Assembly: GCA_036795455.1 (NCBI GenBank) | Contig: DAIRET010000031.1 | Location: forward strand, 1 to 20,676 | Length of the DNA: 20,676 nucleotides | DNA from: DAIRET01 sp036795455 | GTDB taxonomy: Bacteria > Bacteroidota > Ignavibacteria > Ignavibacteriales > Ignavibacteriaceae | Direction of reading: 5' to 3' | Part shown: positions 13,446 to 20,676 of the stretch, piece by piece | How positions within the stretch are numbered: position 1 is the stretch's first letter | How the letters are laid out: each line of letters starts with the position of its first letter | The notes under the pieces: generated by a model | Told to the model about the DNA's origin: nothing | The model's database searches: none | What the model saw: the letters and a program-made list of their open reading frames with translations, nothing else | Made by a program: the position numbers and the translations under genes

Positions 13446-15011
13446 ATGAAGTTATCATCATTAAAGAAATACCGGGTCGTAATTTCTCTCCTGTTTTTTG
13501 TATCGATTACACTTCTTTTTGTTGATATAAAAGAGTACATCCCGGCTGATGTTTATCCGGTTGTCCTATATCTTCAATTTATTCCGTCACTCATAAAATC
13601 ACTTGATACCTTTTCTCTTGTATCAACCGGGTTTATAGTTGTCCTTTTATTTACTTTATTATTCGGACGGGTGTACTGTTCTTTTTTTTGTCCACTCGGG
13701 GTTCTGCAGGACATGATTATCTATTTCTCCAAAAAATTTAAGCGGAGGAAAAGATATGAATTTAAAAAGCCTCATAACATAATCCGTTATTCAATTTTAG
13801 GTGTAACTGCTTTATCTCTAATTGGTGGCAGTATCACCGCTGTCTTACTACTTGATCCTTATAGTACCTTCGGTAGAATAATAACAAACTTTTTAAGACC
13901 GGTTATTATCGGTATAAACAACCTAACCCACTGGATTTTAGCTTCTTTCAATAGTTATGCAGTTTATCCGTTTGAATTTAAAGGGATAAGCATTGCTGTT
14001 TTTATCTTTTCATTCGCTGTGTTAATTCTAATTTTATGGATGTCTGTAAAGCGCGGAAGACTGTATTGCAATACGGTTTGTCCGGTCGGTGCATTCCTCG
14101 GGTTGATTTCAAAAGTATCATTCTTCAAAATCCGAATTGAAAACAGTACTTGTAAAAACTGCGGTGTTTGTGAATTTGTATGCAAAGCAGAATGTATTGA
14201 TTCCGAAAGTAAAAAAATTGATATGAGCCGCTGTGTAAACTGTTATAATTGTTTCACAGCATGTTCGACAAATGCTATAGTTTACAAAGCAAACCTATCT
14301 TCAAAAAAATCACTACAGGAAAAAGCAGAGATAAACTTAAATAAAAGGGACTTCCTCAAAAAAACTTTTGTTTACTTCGTCGGTTGGAACGGGATTGCTT
14401 TTGCTCAGAAACAAATACTTGTATATAAAGAGAGTAAAATACCTGAAAATAGAAAATTTGCTGTTTCCCCCCCCGGTTCTAAAGGATTGGAGCATTTCAA
14501 CGACAGATGCACTGCCTGCGGATTGTGTGTAAGTGTTTGTCCCACGGGAGTTATACAACCATCGTTTTTAGAGTACGGGATTTGGGGTATGTTCCAGCCG
14601 AGAATGGATTTCAAAAAAAGCTACTGCAACTTTGCTTGCATACAGTGTACTGAGATTTGTCCCACCGGTGCAATTTTACCCGTTAAAGTTGAAGAGAAAA
14701 AATTGATTCAACTTGGAGTTGCAAAATTCATTAAAGAAAACTGCATTGTAGAAACACAGGGAACTGAATGCGGTGCTTGTTCCGAACACTGCCCCACAAA
14801 AGCAGTCCACATGATACCGTATAAAAAACTATTGCTGCCCGAAGTTCGTGAGGAGTATTGTATCGGCTGCGGTGCATGTGAAAAGGCGTGTCCTACAACC
14901 CCTTACAAAGCGATTTATGTAGAAGGGAATTACACTCACAAAAGAGCAAAAAGGAATGAAGAACTTCAGCAGCAAAGACGGGTTGACTATAAAGAAGATT
15001 TTCCGTTTTAA
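13446..15011 (+). CDS. NapH-NapG-like fusion: membrane and multi-[4Fe-4S] electron-transfer protein
   Basis: A 521-residue protein. Residues 1-275 are NapH/NosR-like: membrane helices at about 10-27, 57-74, 112-136 and 180-199, two CxxxCP loops (C78/C82 in GRVYCSFFCPLG; C208/C212 in GRLYCNTVCPVG), and ferredoxin motifs C236/239/242/246 and C263/266/269/273. Residues 299-320 (NKRDFLKKTF then a hydrophobic stretch) look like a Tat signal with KR in place of RR. Residues 340-490 follow the NapG plan with four clusters: C355/358/361/365, C394/398/401/405, C433/442/445/449 and C472/475/478/482. NapH and NapG normally form a quinol dehydrogenase that passes electrons to periplasmic reductases; here both are on one chain. 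No napA or other terminal reductase is present. It follows the DUF362 gene and has no clear ribosome site. Confidence 0.88.
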   Translation: MKLSSLKKYRVVISLLFFVSITLLFVDIKEYIPADVYPVVLYLQFIPSLIKSLDTFSLVSTGFIVVLLFTLLFGRVYCSFFCPLGVLQDMIIYFSKKFKRRKRYEFKKPHNIIRYSILGVTALSLIGGSITAVLLLDPYSTFGRIITNFLRPVIIGINNLTHWILASFNSYAVYPFEFKGISIAVFIFSFAVLILILWMSVKRGRLYCNTVCPVGAFLGLISKVSFFKIRIENSTCKNCGVCEFVCKAECIDSESKKIDMSRCVNCYNCFTACSTNAIVYKANLSSKKSLQEKAEINLNKRDFLKKTFVYFVGWNGIAFAQKQILVYKESKIPENRKFAVSPPGSKGLEHFNDRCTACGLCVSVCPTGVIQPSFLEYGIWGMFQPRMDFKKSYCNFACIQCTEICPTGAILPVKVEEKKLIQLGVAKFIKENCIVETQGTECGACSEHCPTKAVHMIPYKKLLLPEVREEYCIGCGACEKACPTTPYKAIYVEGNYTHKRAKRNEELQQQRRVDYKEDFPF

Positions 15012-15172
15012 CTCTCCCATTACATCCATCTACTAATTAGTTTTTACTCGATTTACGATTTTTATCCTTCTTCTGACGATTTTTCTGGACAGTTACAAAA
15101 CTTTCATTAATTTTGTACGGCTAAATTATTAAAATTTTAGATGTGTATAACTTAAAACAATTAGAGATTGAC
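15012..15172 (+). promoter_or_regulatory. Promoter and leader of the glutamine synthetase gene
   Basis: TAATTTTG at 15108-15115 is an exact TAnnTTTG -7 element; the expected -33 TTG is only matched as CTG at about 15085-15087, so the promoter may need an activator. Two ACGATTTTT repeats lie just upstream. Initiation near 15120 gives a leader of about 50 bases. The leader holds a four-codon frame (ATG 15141 to TAA 15155) that is probably meaningless. No hairpin-plus-T-run ends the upstream NapHG gene in this stretch. Confidence 0.5.
15055..15084. repeat. Direct repeat ACGATTTTT, 21 bases apart
   Basis: ACGATTTTT occurs at 15055-15063 and 15076-15084, two helical turns apart on the same DNA face; a partial third CGATTT lies at 15049-15054. 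Their centres are about 60 and 40 bases before the likely transcription start, where activators commonly bind. Confidence 0.35.
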
Positions 15173-16711
15173 ATGAATAAATCTTATGCATTAACAAACC
15201 CGATTTCCGGTTTATTGGACAAACCGAAAGAAGATTTCACAAGGGAAGATATGCTGAAAGTGATTGAAGAAAAACAGATTGAAAGAATCACTTTTCACTA
15301 TACTGCGTTAGACGGGAAGTTGAAAGAATTGAAAATACCCGTTGCAACAAGGCAGCAAGCCGAGAGAGTCCTTGCCGACGGTGAACGCGTTGACGGCTCA
15401 TCACTGTTCAAAGGAATGGTTGATGTTGCCGTTTCGGATCTCTATGTTATTCCTTTATATAAATCAGCGTTCTTGAATCCATTCGACCCGGGTAGTCTCG
15501 ATTTTATGTGCCGCTATCTTACAAACGACGGCAACTTTGCACCGTTTGCACTTGATAATATTTTGTACAACTCAACTCAATTGTTCAAAAAGAATACCGG
15601 GCTGAATATGTACGCTTTGGGTGAACTTGAGTTCTTCCTTATTGGTGATAAAGAAAACATTCTTTATCCTGCTGCTAAACAGAGAGGCTATCATTCATCC
15701 GGTCCATTTATAAAAACAGGGCAGATACTGAATGAAATGTTAAGGCATATCACGCAAATAACCGGTGCTGTGAAATATGCCCACAGTGAAGTCGGTTATA
15801 TTCAGAGTGTTCACAGCGATCTTGATGAAATTAAAAACAAACAAGCCGAGCAGCTTGAGATTGAATTCCTTCCCACACCGATTATGGACGCTGCGGACAA
15901 CGTGGTTATTGCAAGATGGTTGATACGAAACATAGCTTACAAATATGGAATGGTTGCTACTTTTACTCCGAAAGTTGAAGAGGGAGTAGCGGGAAACGGT
16001 CTTCATTTTCACATGGAATTGAGAAAAGACGGAAAAAATATTATGACAAACTCCGGCGGAACATTATCAACCGAAGCGAGAAAACTTATCGGTGGGCTTT
16101 GTACTTATGCCGACTCGCTAACTGCATTTGGAAATACTGTTTCTTCTGCTTATCTAAGACTCGTTCCAAACCAGGAAGCACCGACAAGAGTATGCTGGAG
16201 TGATATGAACAGAAGCGCAATGATACGTGTTCCTCTCGGATGGTCGAAAATCGATAACCTTGCACAACAACTTAATCCGAAACAAAAAGAAAAAGTTATT
16301 TATGAAGCCGGAAGGCAAACGGTTGAATTAAGAAGCCCCGACGGAAGTGCGATAGTTCCTTTGTTGTTAGCCGGTCTTACAATGGCAGCAGAATGGGGAT
16401 TAACCAATTCCGAATCACTTGACATTGCCGAGAAGTTATATGTTAGAGGGAACATCTTTCAGAACAAAACCCTTTTAAAATCTCTTGAAGCTCTTCCGAC
16501 AAGCTGCGTCGGTTCATCAAGAATACTATTGAAAAAAAGGAATTTATACGAAAGAGAGAATATCTTCCCTTCAAGCATAATCGATTATGTTGCGAAAATG
16601 CTTGCCGCAGAAAATGATGAGAATATTAATCAGCAGTTGATTGATTTGCCGGCTGATGATAGGTTGCATAAAACAAGGAGAATAATGCACAAAGACCTTC
16701 ATAAACATTAA
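15173..16711 (+). CDS. Glutamine synthetase family protein
   Basis: A protein of 512 residues from the ATG at 15173, chosen over an in-frame GTG at 15143 because AGAG lies six bases upstream and the extra residues look like leader. The N-terminal beta-grasp part includes ERITFHYTALDGKLKELKIP (37-56) and DGSS (74-77). The catalytic part has GELEFFL (150-156), EQLEIEF (226-232), GNGLHFHM (274-281), VPNQEAPTRVCW (331-342) and ELRSPDGSA (385-393), which supply the metal, ATP and glutamate sites of a type I enzyme. The usual reaction joins ammonia to glutamate with ATP. Spacing between the metal loops differs from standard GlnA, so a gamma-glutamyl ligase of another amine remains possible. A HAD phosphatase gene starts 7 bases after the stop. 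Confidence 0.85.
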   Translation: MNKSYALTNPISGLLDKPKEDFTREDMLKVIEEKQIERITFHYTALDGKLKELKIPVATRQQAERVLADGERVDGSSLFKGMVDVAVSDLYVIPLYKSAFLNPFDPGSLDFMCRYLTNDGNFAPFALDNILYNSTQLFKKNTGLNMYALGELEFFLIGDKENILYPAAKQRGYHSSGPFIKTGQILNEMLRHITQITGAVKYAHSEVGYIQSVHSDLDEIKNKQAEQLEIEFLPTPIMDAADNVVIARWLIRNIAYKYGMVATFTPKVEEGVAGNGLHFHMELRKDGKNIMTNSGGTLSTEARKLIGGLCTYADSLTAFGNTVSSAYLRLVPNQEAPTRVCWSDMNRSAMIRVPLGWSKIDNLAQQLNPKQKEKVIYEAGRQTVELRSPDGSAIVPLLLAGLTMAAEWGLTNSESLDIAEKLYVRGNIFQNKTLLKSLEALPTSCVGSSRILLKKRNLYERENIFPSSIIDYVAKMLAAENDENINQQLIDLPADDRLHKTRRIMHKDLHKH

Positions 16712-16718
16712 TTGATTT

Positions 16719-17363
16719 ATGAGAAAATTTGACGGGATTATTTTTGATGTCGACGGGACATTAACGTCTTCCAACACTTTAATATTTGAGTCCTTCAGGC
16801 ATATAACAAGAAAGCACCTGAATAAAATTATCACGGATGAAGAAATAGTTGCCTTATTCGGTCCAACTGAAGAACAGATACTAAGGGATTGGTTCAAAGA
16901 AAAATCGGACACGGTAATTAAAGATTATTTTGAATTTTATGAATCAAATCATCACCTTGCGGATATTTATCCCGGAATGAAAGAGATTCTTGAATACATA
17001 AAATCTAAGGATGTTTTCATCGGAATATTTACAGGTAAAGGAAGAAGAGCAACAGAAATATCATTGAAAATATTGGGGATATTCCAATTCTTCGATTTAA
17101 TTGTCTCGGGTGATGAAGTAAAAAACCACAAACCCTCCGGTGAAGGAGTGAATTTATTTATTGAACACTTCAATCTCGATAAAGAAAAAGTATTGCTAAT
17201 AGGTGATGCCCCGGTAGATATTCTGGCAGCACGGGAAGCCGGGATTAAAGTCGCATCGGTAATGTGGGACTGTTATGCAGTTGATAGAGTAAAACAACTT
17301 AACAGCGATTACTATTTCAATACGGTAGTGGAGTTAGAAACCTTTATTAAATCGAGTATATAA
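16719..17363 (+). CDS. HAD-superfamily hydrolase (phosphoglycolate phosphatase-like)
   Basis: A 214-residue cytoplasmic enzyme. HAD motifs are complete: nucleophile D10 and D12 in FDVDGTL, T105 in IFTGKGR, K138 in NHKPSG and D163/D167 in GDAPVDI. A helical cap lies between residues 15 and 85, giving the C1-cap layout of phosphoglycolate phosphatase, PpaX and beta-phosphoglucomutase proteins. The expected reaction is hydrolysis of a small sugar-phosphate or pyrophosphate. It starts 7 bases after the glutamine synthetase stop with no ribosome site, so it is translated by coupling. The hairpin at 17366-17389 follows at once. Confidence 0.9.
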   Translation: MRKFDGIIFDVDGTLTSSNTLIFESFRHITRKHLNKIITDEEIVALFGPTEEQILRDWFKEKSDTVIKDYFEFYESNHHLADIYPGMKEILEYIKSKDVFIGIFTGKGRRATEISLKILGIFQFFDLIVSGDEVKNHKPSGEGVNLFIEHFNLDKEKVLLIGDAPVDILAAREAGIKVASVMWDCYAVDRVKQLNSDYYFNTVVELETFIKSSI

Positions 17364-17365
17364 AA

Positions 17366-17389
17366 AAAGGCGGCTCTAATGCCGCCTTT
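17366..17389. terminator. Bidirectional terminator after the HAD gene
   Basis: A perfect nine-base-pair stem (AAAGGCGGC with GCCGCCTTT) closes the six-base loop TCTAAT. T's follow on both strands (seven on the minus strand from the A-run at 17362-17368), so it ends both the HAD gene and the convergent outer-membrane gene. Confidence 0.9.
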
Positions 17390-17408
17390 AATTCATTAAT
17401 AACTGCTA

Positions 17409-18755
17409 TTAAAAATTCAAAGGATAAACGAACGAAATCCTTGGCTCAAATTTCTTTTGAGGGAGATATTCAATAACGTTATCATCTTTATCGCGGAGAG
17501 GTGTAAATGTCCAATGATAAACCATTGATACAATAAGATAAGATACAGGTTTGTATCCAACCTCTGCGTATAAGTATGATCTGTCATCTAAAGTAAAAAT
17601 ATCCTTCTCATCTTTAATGTATCTTTTGTCGTAGCCGGCTCTTAAAATATATGGTGCATCTTCAGGGGCAACATTAGTTGATAGATGAAGGATTCCGCTG
17701 TCGGGGTGTTTATCAAGTCTTTGATAACTGCCGATAATGTTTACATAACCGAGAATCGATACAAGTAATTCACCGAAAAATCCATCACCTAAAGAAGCGG
17801 AAGCTTTTAGTGTTTGAACTTTGCTTGATACAAAAGCAGTAGTGGGATTATAATTAAATCTTTCAATTTCATACATCGAATTGAAATAAGATGGGATGTA
17901 ACCATCGCCGTTAAATCTTCTTTCAAGTTTAGCCTGAAGATTAACCAAGCCTAATCCTGTAAAATTAAGTGATGTACCGAGAGCACCACCGCTGCCATAG
18001 TTCAACATTTTAACATAATCAAAGTAGAGATTCCACGTCAGCATTGAAGTTCTTACAACCGGCAGCCCGATATCGAAACCGATAACACTAACAGCACCTT
18101 CATCGTTTATAGCTTTAAACTTCCCGCTTAGCGGATCGATAATTCCGCTTGTAACGCCTGCATACTCATTAAAATCTGTTGCAAATGTAGCACCTATTTC
18201 AAGATTCCTTATAACCGGAACGGATGCGAGCTGAGTAAACTGCATCGGAAGGACATATCCGCGTAATCCGAATACGCCTTTCTGCCCGAAAGTACCGTAT
18301 ACTGATTCAAAACCGAACTTATCGAAATTCAAATCTAGTTCAAGTCCGATTTTTCGTACATCATAACTAGGACTATTATTATACATATACATTATGCTTC
18401 CGTGTCCGAGAGTAGCATAATCCAACGCTCCAATGCGGGCATAAACAGGGTCTTTCTTGTTTCCGTAACGGACGTATCTAATTATACTAAGATAATCGGA
18501 TGCTTCGTTAAAGTTTTCTTTCCGTATGCTACCAGACTTATCAAGCTCAAGTCTTAAATCGAGTCCAACACCGATTTTAGAAAAACCAATTTCAGGTGCA
18601 ATTCTAAAAGAATAGTGGGGCTCCCCGTCAATCCATAACAATCCTAATCCGCCTTCGATTAATCCCTGGTTCGGACTTAAGTTTGATTGAAACTGCCCAA
18701 ATGTAAAGGATGAAAAAGCGGTTACAATAAAAAACAGAATAGATAATTTCTTCAT
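17409..18755 (-). CDS. Outer-membrane beta-barrel protein, unnamed
   Basis: A 448-residue protein with a signal peptide at 1-20 (KKLSILFFIVTAFSSFTFG, then QF). The remainder alternates short polar and hydrophobic strands with many aromatic residues, for example RIGALDYATLGHGSIMYMYN and SYLYAEVGYKPVSYLIVSMVY, and ends in PRISFVYPLNF with a terminal aromatic, the usual mark of a porin-type barrel. I do not recognise a specific family. It probably sits in the outer membrane. AGGAG at about 18763-18767 supports the ATG at 18755. It follows the T9SS-tagged gene after a gap of 67 bases and may be co-transcribed with it. Confidence 0.75.
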   Translation of the reverse strand: MKKLSILFFIVTAFSSFTFGQFQSNLSPNQGLIEGGLGLLWIDGEPHYSFRIAPEIGFSKIGVGLDLRLELDKSGSIRKENFNEASDYLSIIRYVRYGNKKDPVYARIGALDYATLGHGSIMYMYNNSPSYDVRKIGLELDLNFDKFGFESVYGTFGQKGVFGLRGYVLPMQFTQLASVPVIRNLEIGATFATDFNEYAGVTSGIIDPLSGKFKAINDEGAVSVIGFDIGLPVVRTSMLTWNLYFDYVKMLNYGSGGALGTSLNFTGLGLVNLQAKLERRFNGDGYIPSYFNSMYEIERFNYNPTTAFVSSKVQTLKASASLGDGFFGELLVSILGYVNIIGSYQRLDKHPDSGILHLSTNVAPEDAPYILRAGYDKRYIKDEKDIFTLDDRSYLYAEVGYKPVSYLIVSMVYHWTFTPLRDKDDNVIEYLPQKKFEPRISFVYPLNF

Positions 18756-18822
18756 TATTCAACTCCTAAAAAGTTCATATTTTACATCAACAAGTTACAA
18801 ATAATTCGGATACTCCTAAATT

Positions 18823-20676
18823 TTATTTGAGCAGCATCATCTTACGGTTTTCAATAAACCCGGCAGTTTTTAATTGATAAAAATAAATACCAGATGCCAA
18901 TCCTGCAGCATTCCATTCAACTTCATAGTTTCCGGGGTTCTTTTCCTCATTAATAAGGGTTGCTACTTCTTTTCCCAGAATATTAAATACTTTAAGCGTC
19001 ATGTTTACCGTTTCACTTTTCACGTTTGATGGTATAGTAAACTTAATCTTCGTTACCGGGTTAAAAGGATTAGGGTAGTTTTGATATAGTTTATAATCGG
19101 AGACTATTTCTTTAGCCGGTACCTCATCTTCTACATCAACCACACCACCGTTCGAAGTATAAAAAATACCATTGTTGGCTGCCCACATAACAGATGAATT
19201 CTGAGGATGAAGGTCTACAAAATCCCCCAATCTTTTCCATGTGCCGCCGCCATCGTTTGTGCGATAATATCCACCAGAAAAGAATAAGTAAACTTCCGAT
19301 GTACTCTTCATAAATATTTTATGTCGTTCAATAATATCTTTATTATCTTCTTTGTACGTTGGTGGAGTAACATCCGTCCATGTATCTCCGCCATCGGCAG
19401 ACTTTATAACCGTATTGTTCCCTGCTACAAAGCATACATTTGCTCCATAGCTCATTACAGCATTATATTGATCGCTTGCAGTACCTGGAGGGCGGGTATC
19501 CCATAACAATCCACCGTTCATTGTCTTAATAATTGTGTTGCTGCTGCCAACAGCCCATCCTAAGTTTTCATCATTAAAGTATACACCACGCAGGTATTCA
19601 GAAGTTGAAGAATTCTGTGGTCCCCATGTAGCAGCGCCGTCGAGAGTTTTATAAATTTTCCCCATTGGACCAACCACCCAACCGTATGTTCCGTCAACAA
19701 AATAAAAATCAAACGGGTTTGTATCAACGAAGTCATGACTGCTCCATGAAGCTCCGCCATTTTCCGTAATAAGGAAACGTGGTGCTGCCATTGTAGGCGT
19801 TAATTTCAAATATCCAATTGCAAAACCTTTATTGCTTGTAAGAAATTGAAATTTTCGAATGTCGTTAAGTTTTTCTTCTCCACTATGTACAAGGTCAAAT
19901 GCTTCCCACTGTTTGCCGTTGGTAGTTTTGAATAAATGCAAATGGTTTGCTGCCCACCCCTCACTAGTATTTGATCGGAAATAAATGTGGCTAATACTCC
20001 AATTATATTTCTTTAAGTTCTCACCGCTATTTGTAGTAACTGCAAAATCAGTCCTCCCTACATCGCGCGAACCGCAAATGATTCCTCTGTTTTGGTCTGC
20101 AAAAACAGCTTTATAACTAAGATCGACACTTTCGTTTACAAGACTCCAGGTATCACCGTGATTAATCGATTTATAAAGTTTACTTTCACAAGTTGCAAAA
20201 ACAACTCCATTTGAAAAGTAAGATAAATAACGTCCGTTACCCGAAATACCGGTCTCAATTGTCTGCCACGATGAACCGCCGTTAGTAGTTTTATAAAGAT
20301 ATCCCATATTGCCGGTAAGCATCAACCCCCGGTTATCATCAACAAATTTAATATCTGAAGGAACACCGAGAATACCTGAGCTAACATCCGTCCATGTTGC
20401 TCCCATATCAGTCGATTTTATAAGATAACTTGAGCCGCCTCCAACCCAGATAATGTTAGACTCGGTAATTTCTATTACAGAAAAATAGACTGATGACTCC
20501 CTAATTAACGTCCATGTTGAGCCGTAATCAGTTGTTTTCAAAATAAATCCTTTATAAGAACCTGATTGAAAAGCCTGTCCAACGATAAACCCGGTCTCGG
20601 AGTTTATAAATTTCACATCAAAAAAATCATAATACGTATATGGAAGTGATATATTAATCTGGTTCCATATTGTTCC
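18823..20676 (-). CDS. T9SS-secreted Asp-box/YCF48-like repeat protein, 5' end cut by right edge
   Basis: The frame is open from the right edge (617 residues visible), and the reading upstream of the GTG at 20616 (TIWNQINISLPYTYYDFFDV) continues the same repeat, so that GTG is not the start. About ten Asp-box-like motifs of the form (K/T)-(S/T)-x-(D/N)-x-G-x-(T/S)-W are spread through it, for example KSTDMGATW, KTTNGGSSW and KSADGGDTW, alternating with GWAVG-type strands as in YCF48 beta-propellers. The last 90 residues form the type IX secretion sorting domain, with LYQNYPNPFNPVTKIKF and a final YFYQLKTAGFIENRKMMLLK. It should be exported by the T9SS to the cell surface. The function is unknown; Asp-box proteins include sialidases, but no catalytic residues are visible. 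Confidence 0.88.
   Translation of the reverse strand, partial: GTIWNQINISLPYTYYDFFDVKFINSETGFIVGQAFQSGSYKGFILKTTDYGSTWTLIRESSVYFSVIEITESNIIWVGGGSSYLIKSTDMGATWTDVSSGILGVPSDIKFVDDNRGLMLTGNMGYLYKTTNGGSSWQTIETGISGNGRYLSYFSNGVVFATCESKLYKSINHGDTWSLVNESVDLSYKAVFADQNRGIICGSRDVGRTDFAVTTNSGENLKKYNWSISHIYFRSNTSEGWAANHLHLFKTTNGKQWEAFDLVHSGEEKLNDIRKFQFLTSNKGFAIGYLKLTPTMAAPRFLITENGGASWSSHDFVDTNPFDFYFVDGTYGWVVGPMGKIYKTLDGAATWGPQNSSTSEYLRGVYFNDENLGWAVGSSNTIIKTMNGGLLWDTRPPGTASDQYNAVMSYGANVCFVAGNNTVIKSADGGDTWTDVTPPTYKEDNKDIIERHKIFMKSTSEVYLFFSGGYYRTNDGGGTWKRLGDFVDLHPQNSSVMWAANNGIFYTSNGGVVDVEDEVPAKEIVSDYKLYQNYPNPFNPVTKIKFTIPSNVKSETVNMTLKVFNILGKEVATLINEEKNPGNYEVEWNAAGLASGIYFYQLKTAGFIENRKMMLLK

Noticed and set aside
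15141..15155. Four-codon frame ATG-TGT-ATA-ACT-TAA in the glutamine synthetase leader
   Set aside because: It has no ribosome site and no attenuator hairpin follows; chance is the simpler explanation.
20614..20616. GTG at 20616 as start of the right-hand gene
   Set aside because: The frame remains open and repeat-like to the edge of the window, so the gene begins beyond it.
1..20676. CRISPR array, insertion sequence, prophage, toxin-antitoxin or defence island
   Set aside because: No regular repeats, transposase, integrase, terminal inverted repeats or defence-type gene pairs were seen on either strand.

Overview
The window looks like chromosomal DNA from a member of the Ignavibacteria / Bacteroidota-Chlorobi assemblage. 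Three things in the sequence support this. The protein entering from the right edge ends in a type IX secretion sorting domain with a YQNYPNPFNP motif. Many genes encode secreted or outer-membrane proteins. Several intergenic regions carry the Bacteroidota-type promoter (TTG, 19-23 bases, TAnnTTTG) rather than a sigma70 box. The DNA is AT-rich, densely coding and free of recognisable tRNA or rRNA genes, insertion sequences, phage genes or CRISPR arrays. No gap between genes exceeds about 230 bases.

Layout, left to right. 1-1552 (-) is a DUF3160 exported protein that runs off the left edge. 1783-2145 (+) is a half-size TauE/SafE permease whose stop codon abuts that of a convergent lipoprotein gene (2146-2583, -). 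2764-5135 (+) is an M24 metallopeptidase followed by a secreted metallophosphoesterase, closed by a strong hairpin at 5147-5180. 5208-10051 (-) is a four-gene run in transcription order: a likely PD-(D/E)XK nuclease, a MauE/DoxX-thioredoxin membrane fusion, a secreted NADase-type glycan-binding/discoidin protein, and a large secreted beta-propeller + PHP (CehA/McbA-like) metallohydrolase with its own promoter. 10240-11309 (+) is queE-queD of 7-deazaguanine synthesis. 11347-12374 (-) is a DinB-family protein behind a multi-pass membrane protein. 12476-15011 (+) is a Tat-type DUF362 protein followed by one polypeptide that joins a NapH-like membrane quinol dehydrogenase half to a NapG-like ferredoxin half. 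15173-17363 (+) is a glutamine synthetase family enzyme with a tightly coupled HAD phosphatase. 17409-20676 (-) is an outer-membrane beta-barrel candidate preceded by a T9SS-secreted Asp-box/YCF48-like repeat protein that is cut by the right edge.

Most genes are ordinary for this lineage. The most notable parts are two envelope redox constructs made by gene fusion. The first is the NapH-NapG fusion beside DUF362, with six recognisable [4Fe-4S] motifs plus two CxxxCP membrane motifs on one chain. The second is the MauE-thioredoxin fusion, whose predicted topology places both of its cysteine pairs on the periplasmic side and whose start codon overlaps the stop of the nuclease-like gene. The third item of interest is the propeller-PHP metallohydrolase. 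I see no defence island and no obvious new system; these three are inferences from motifs and context.
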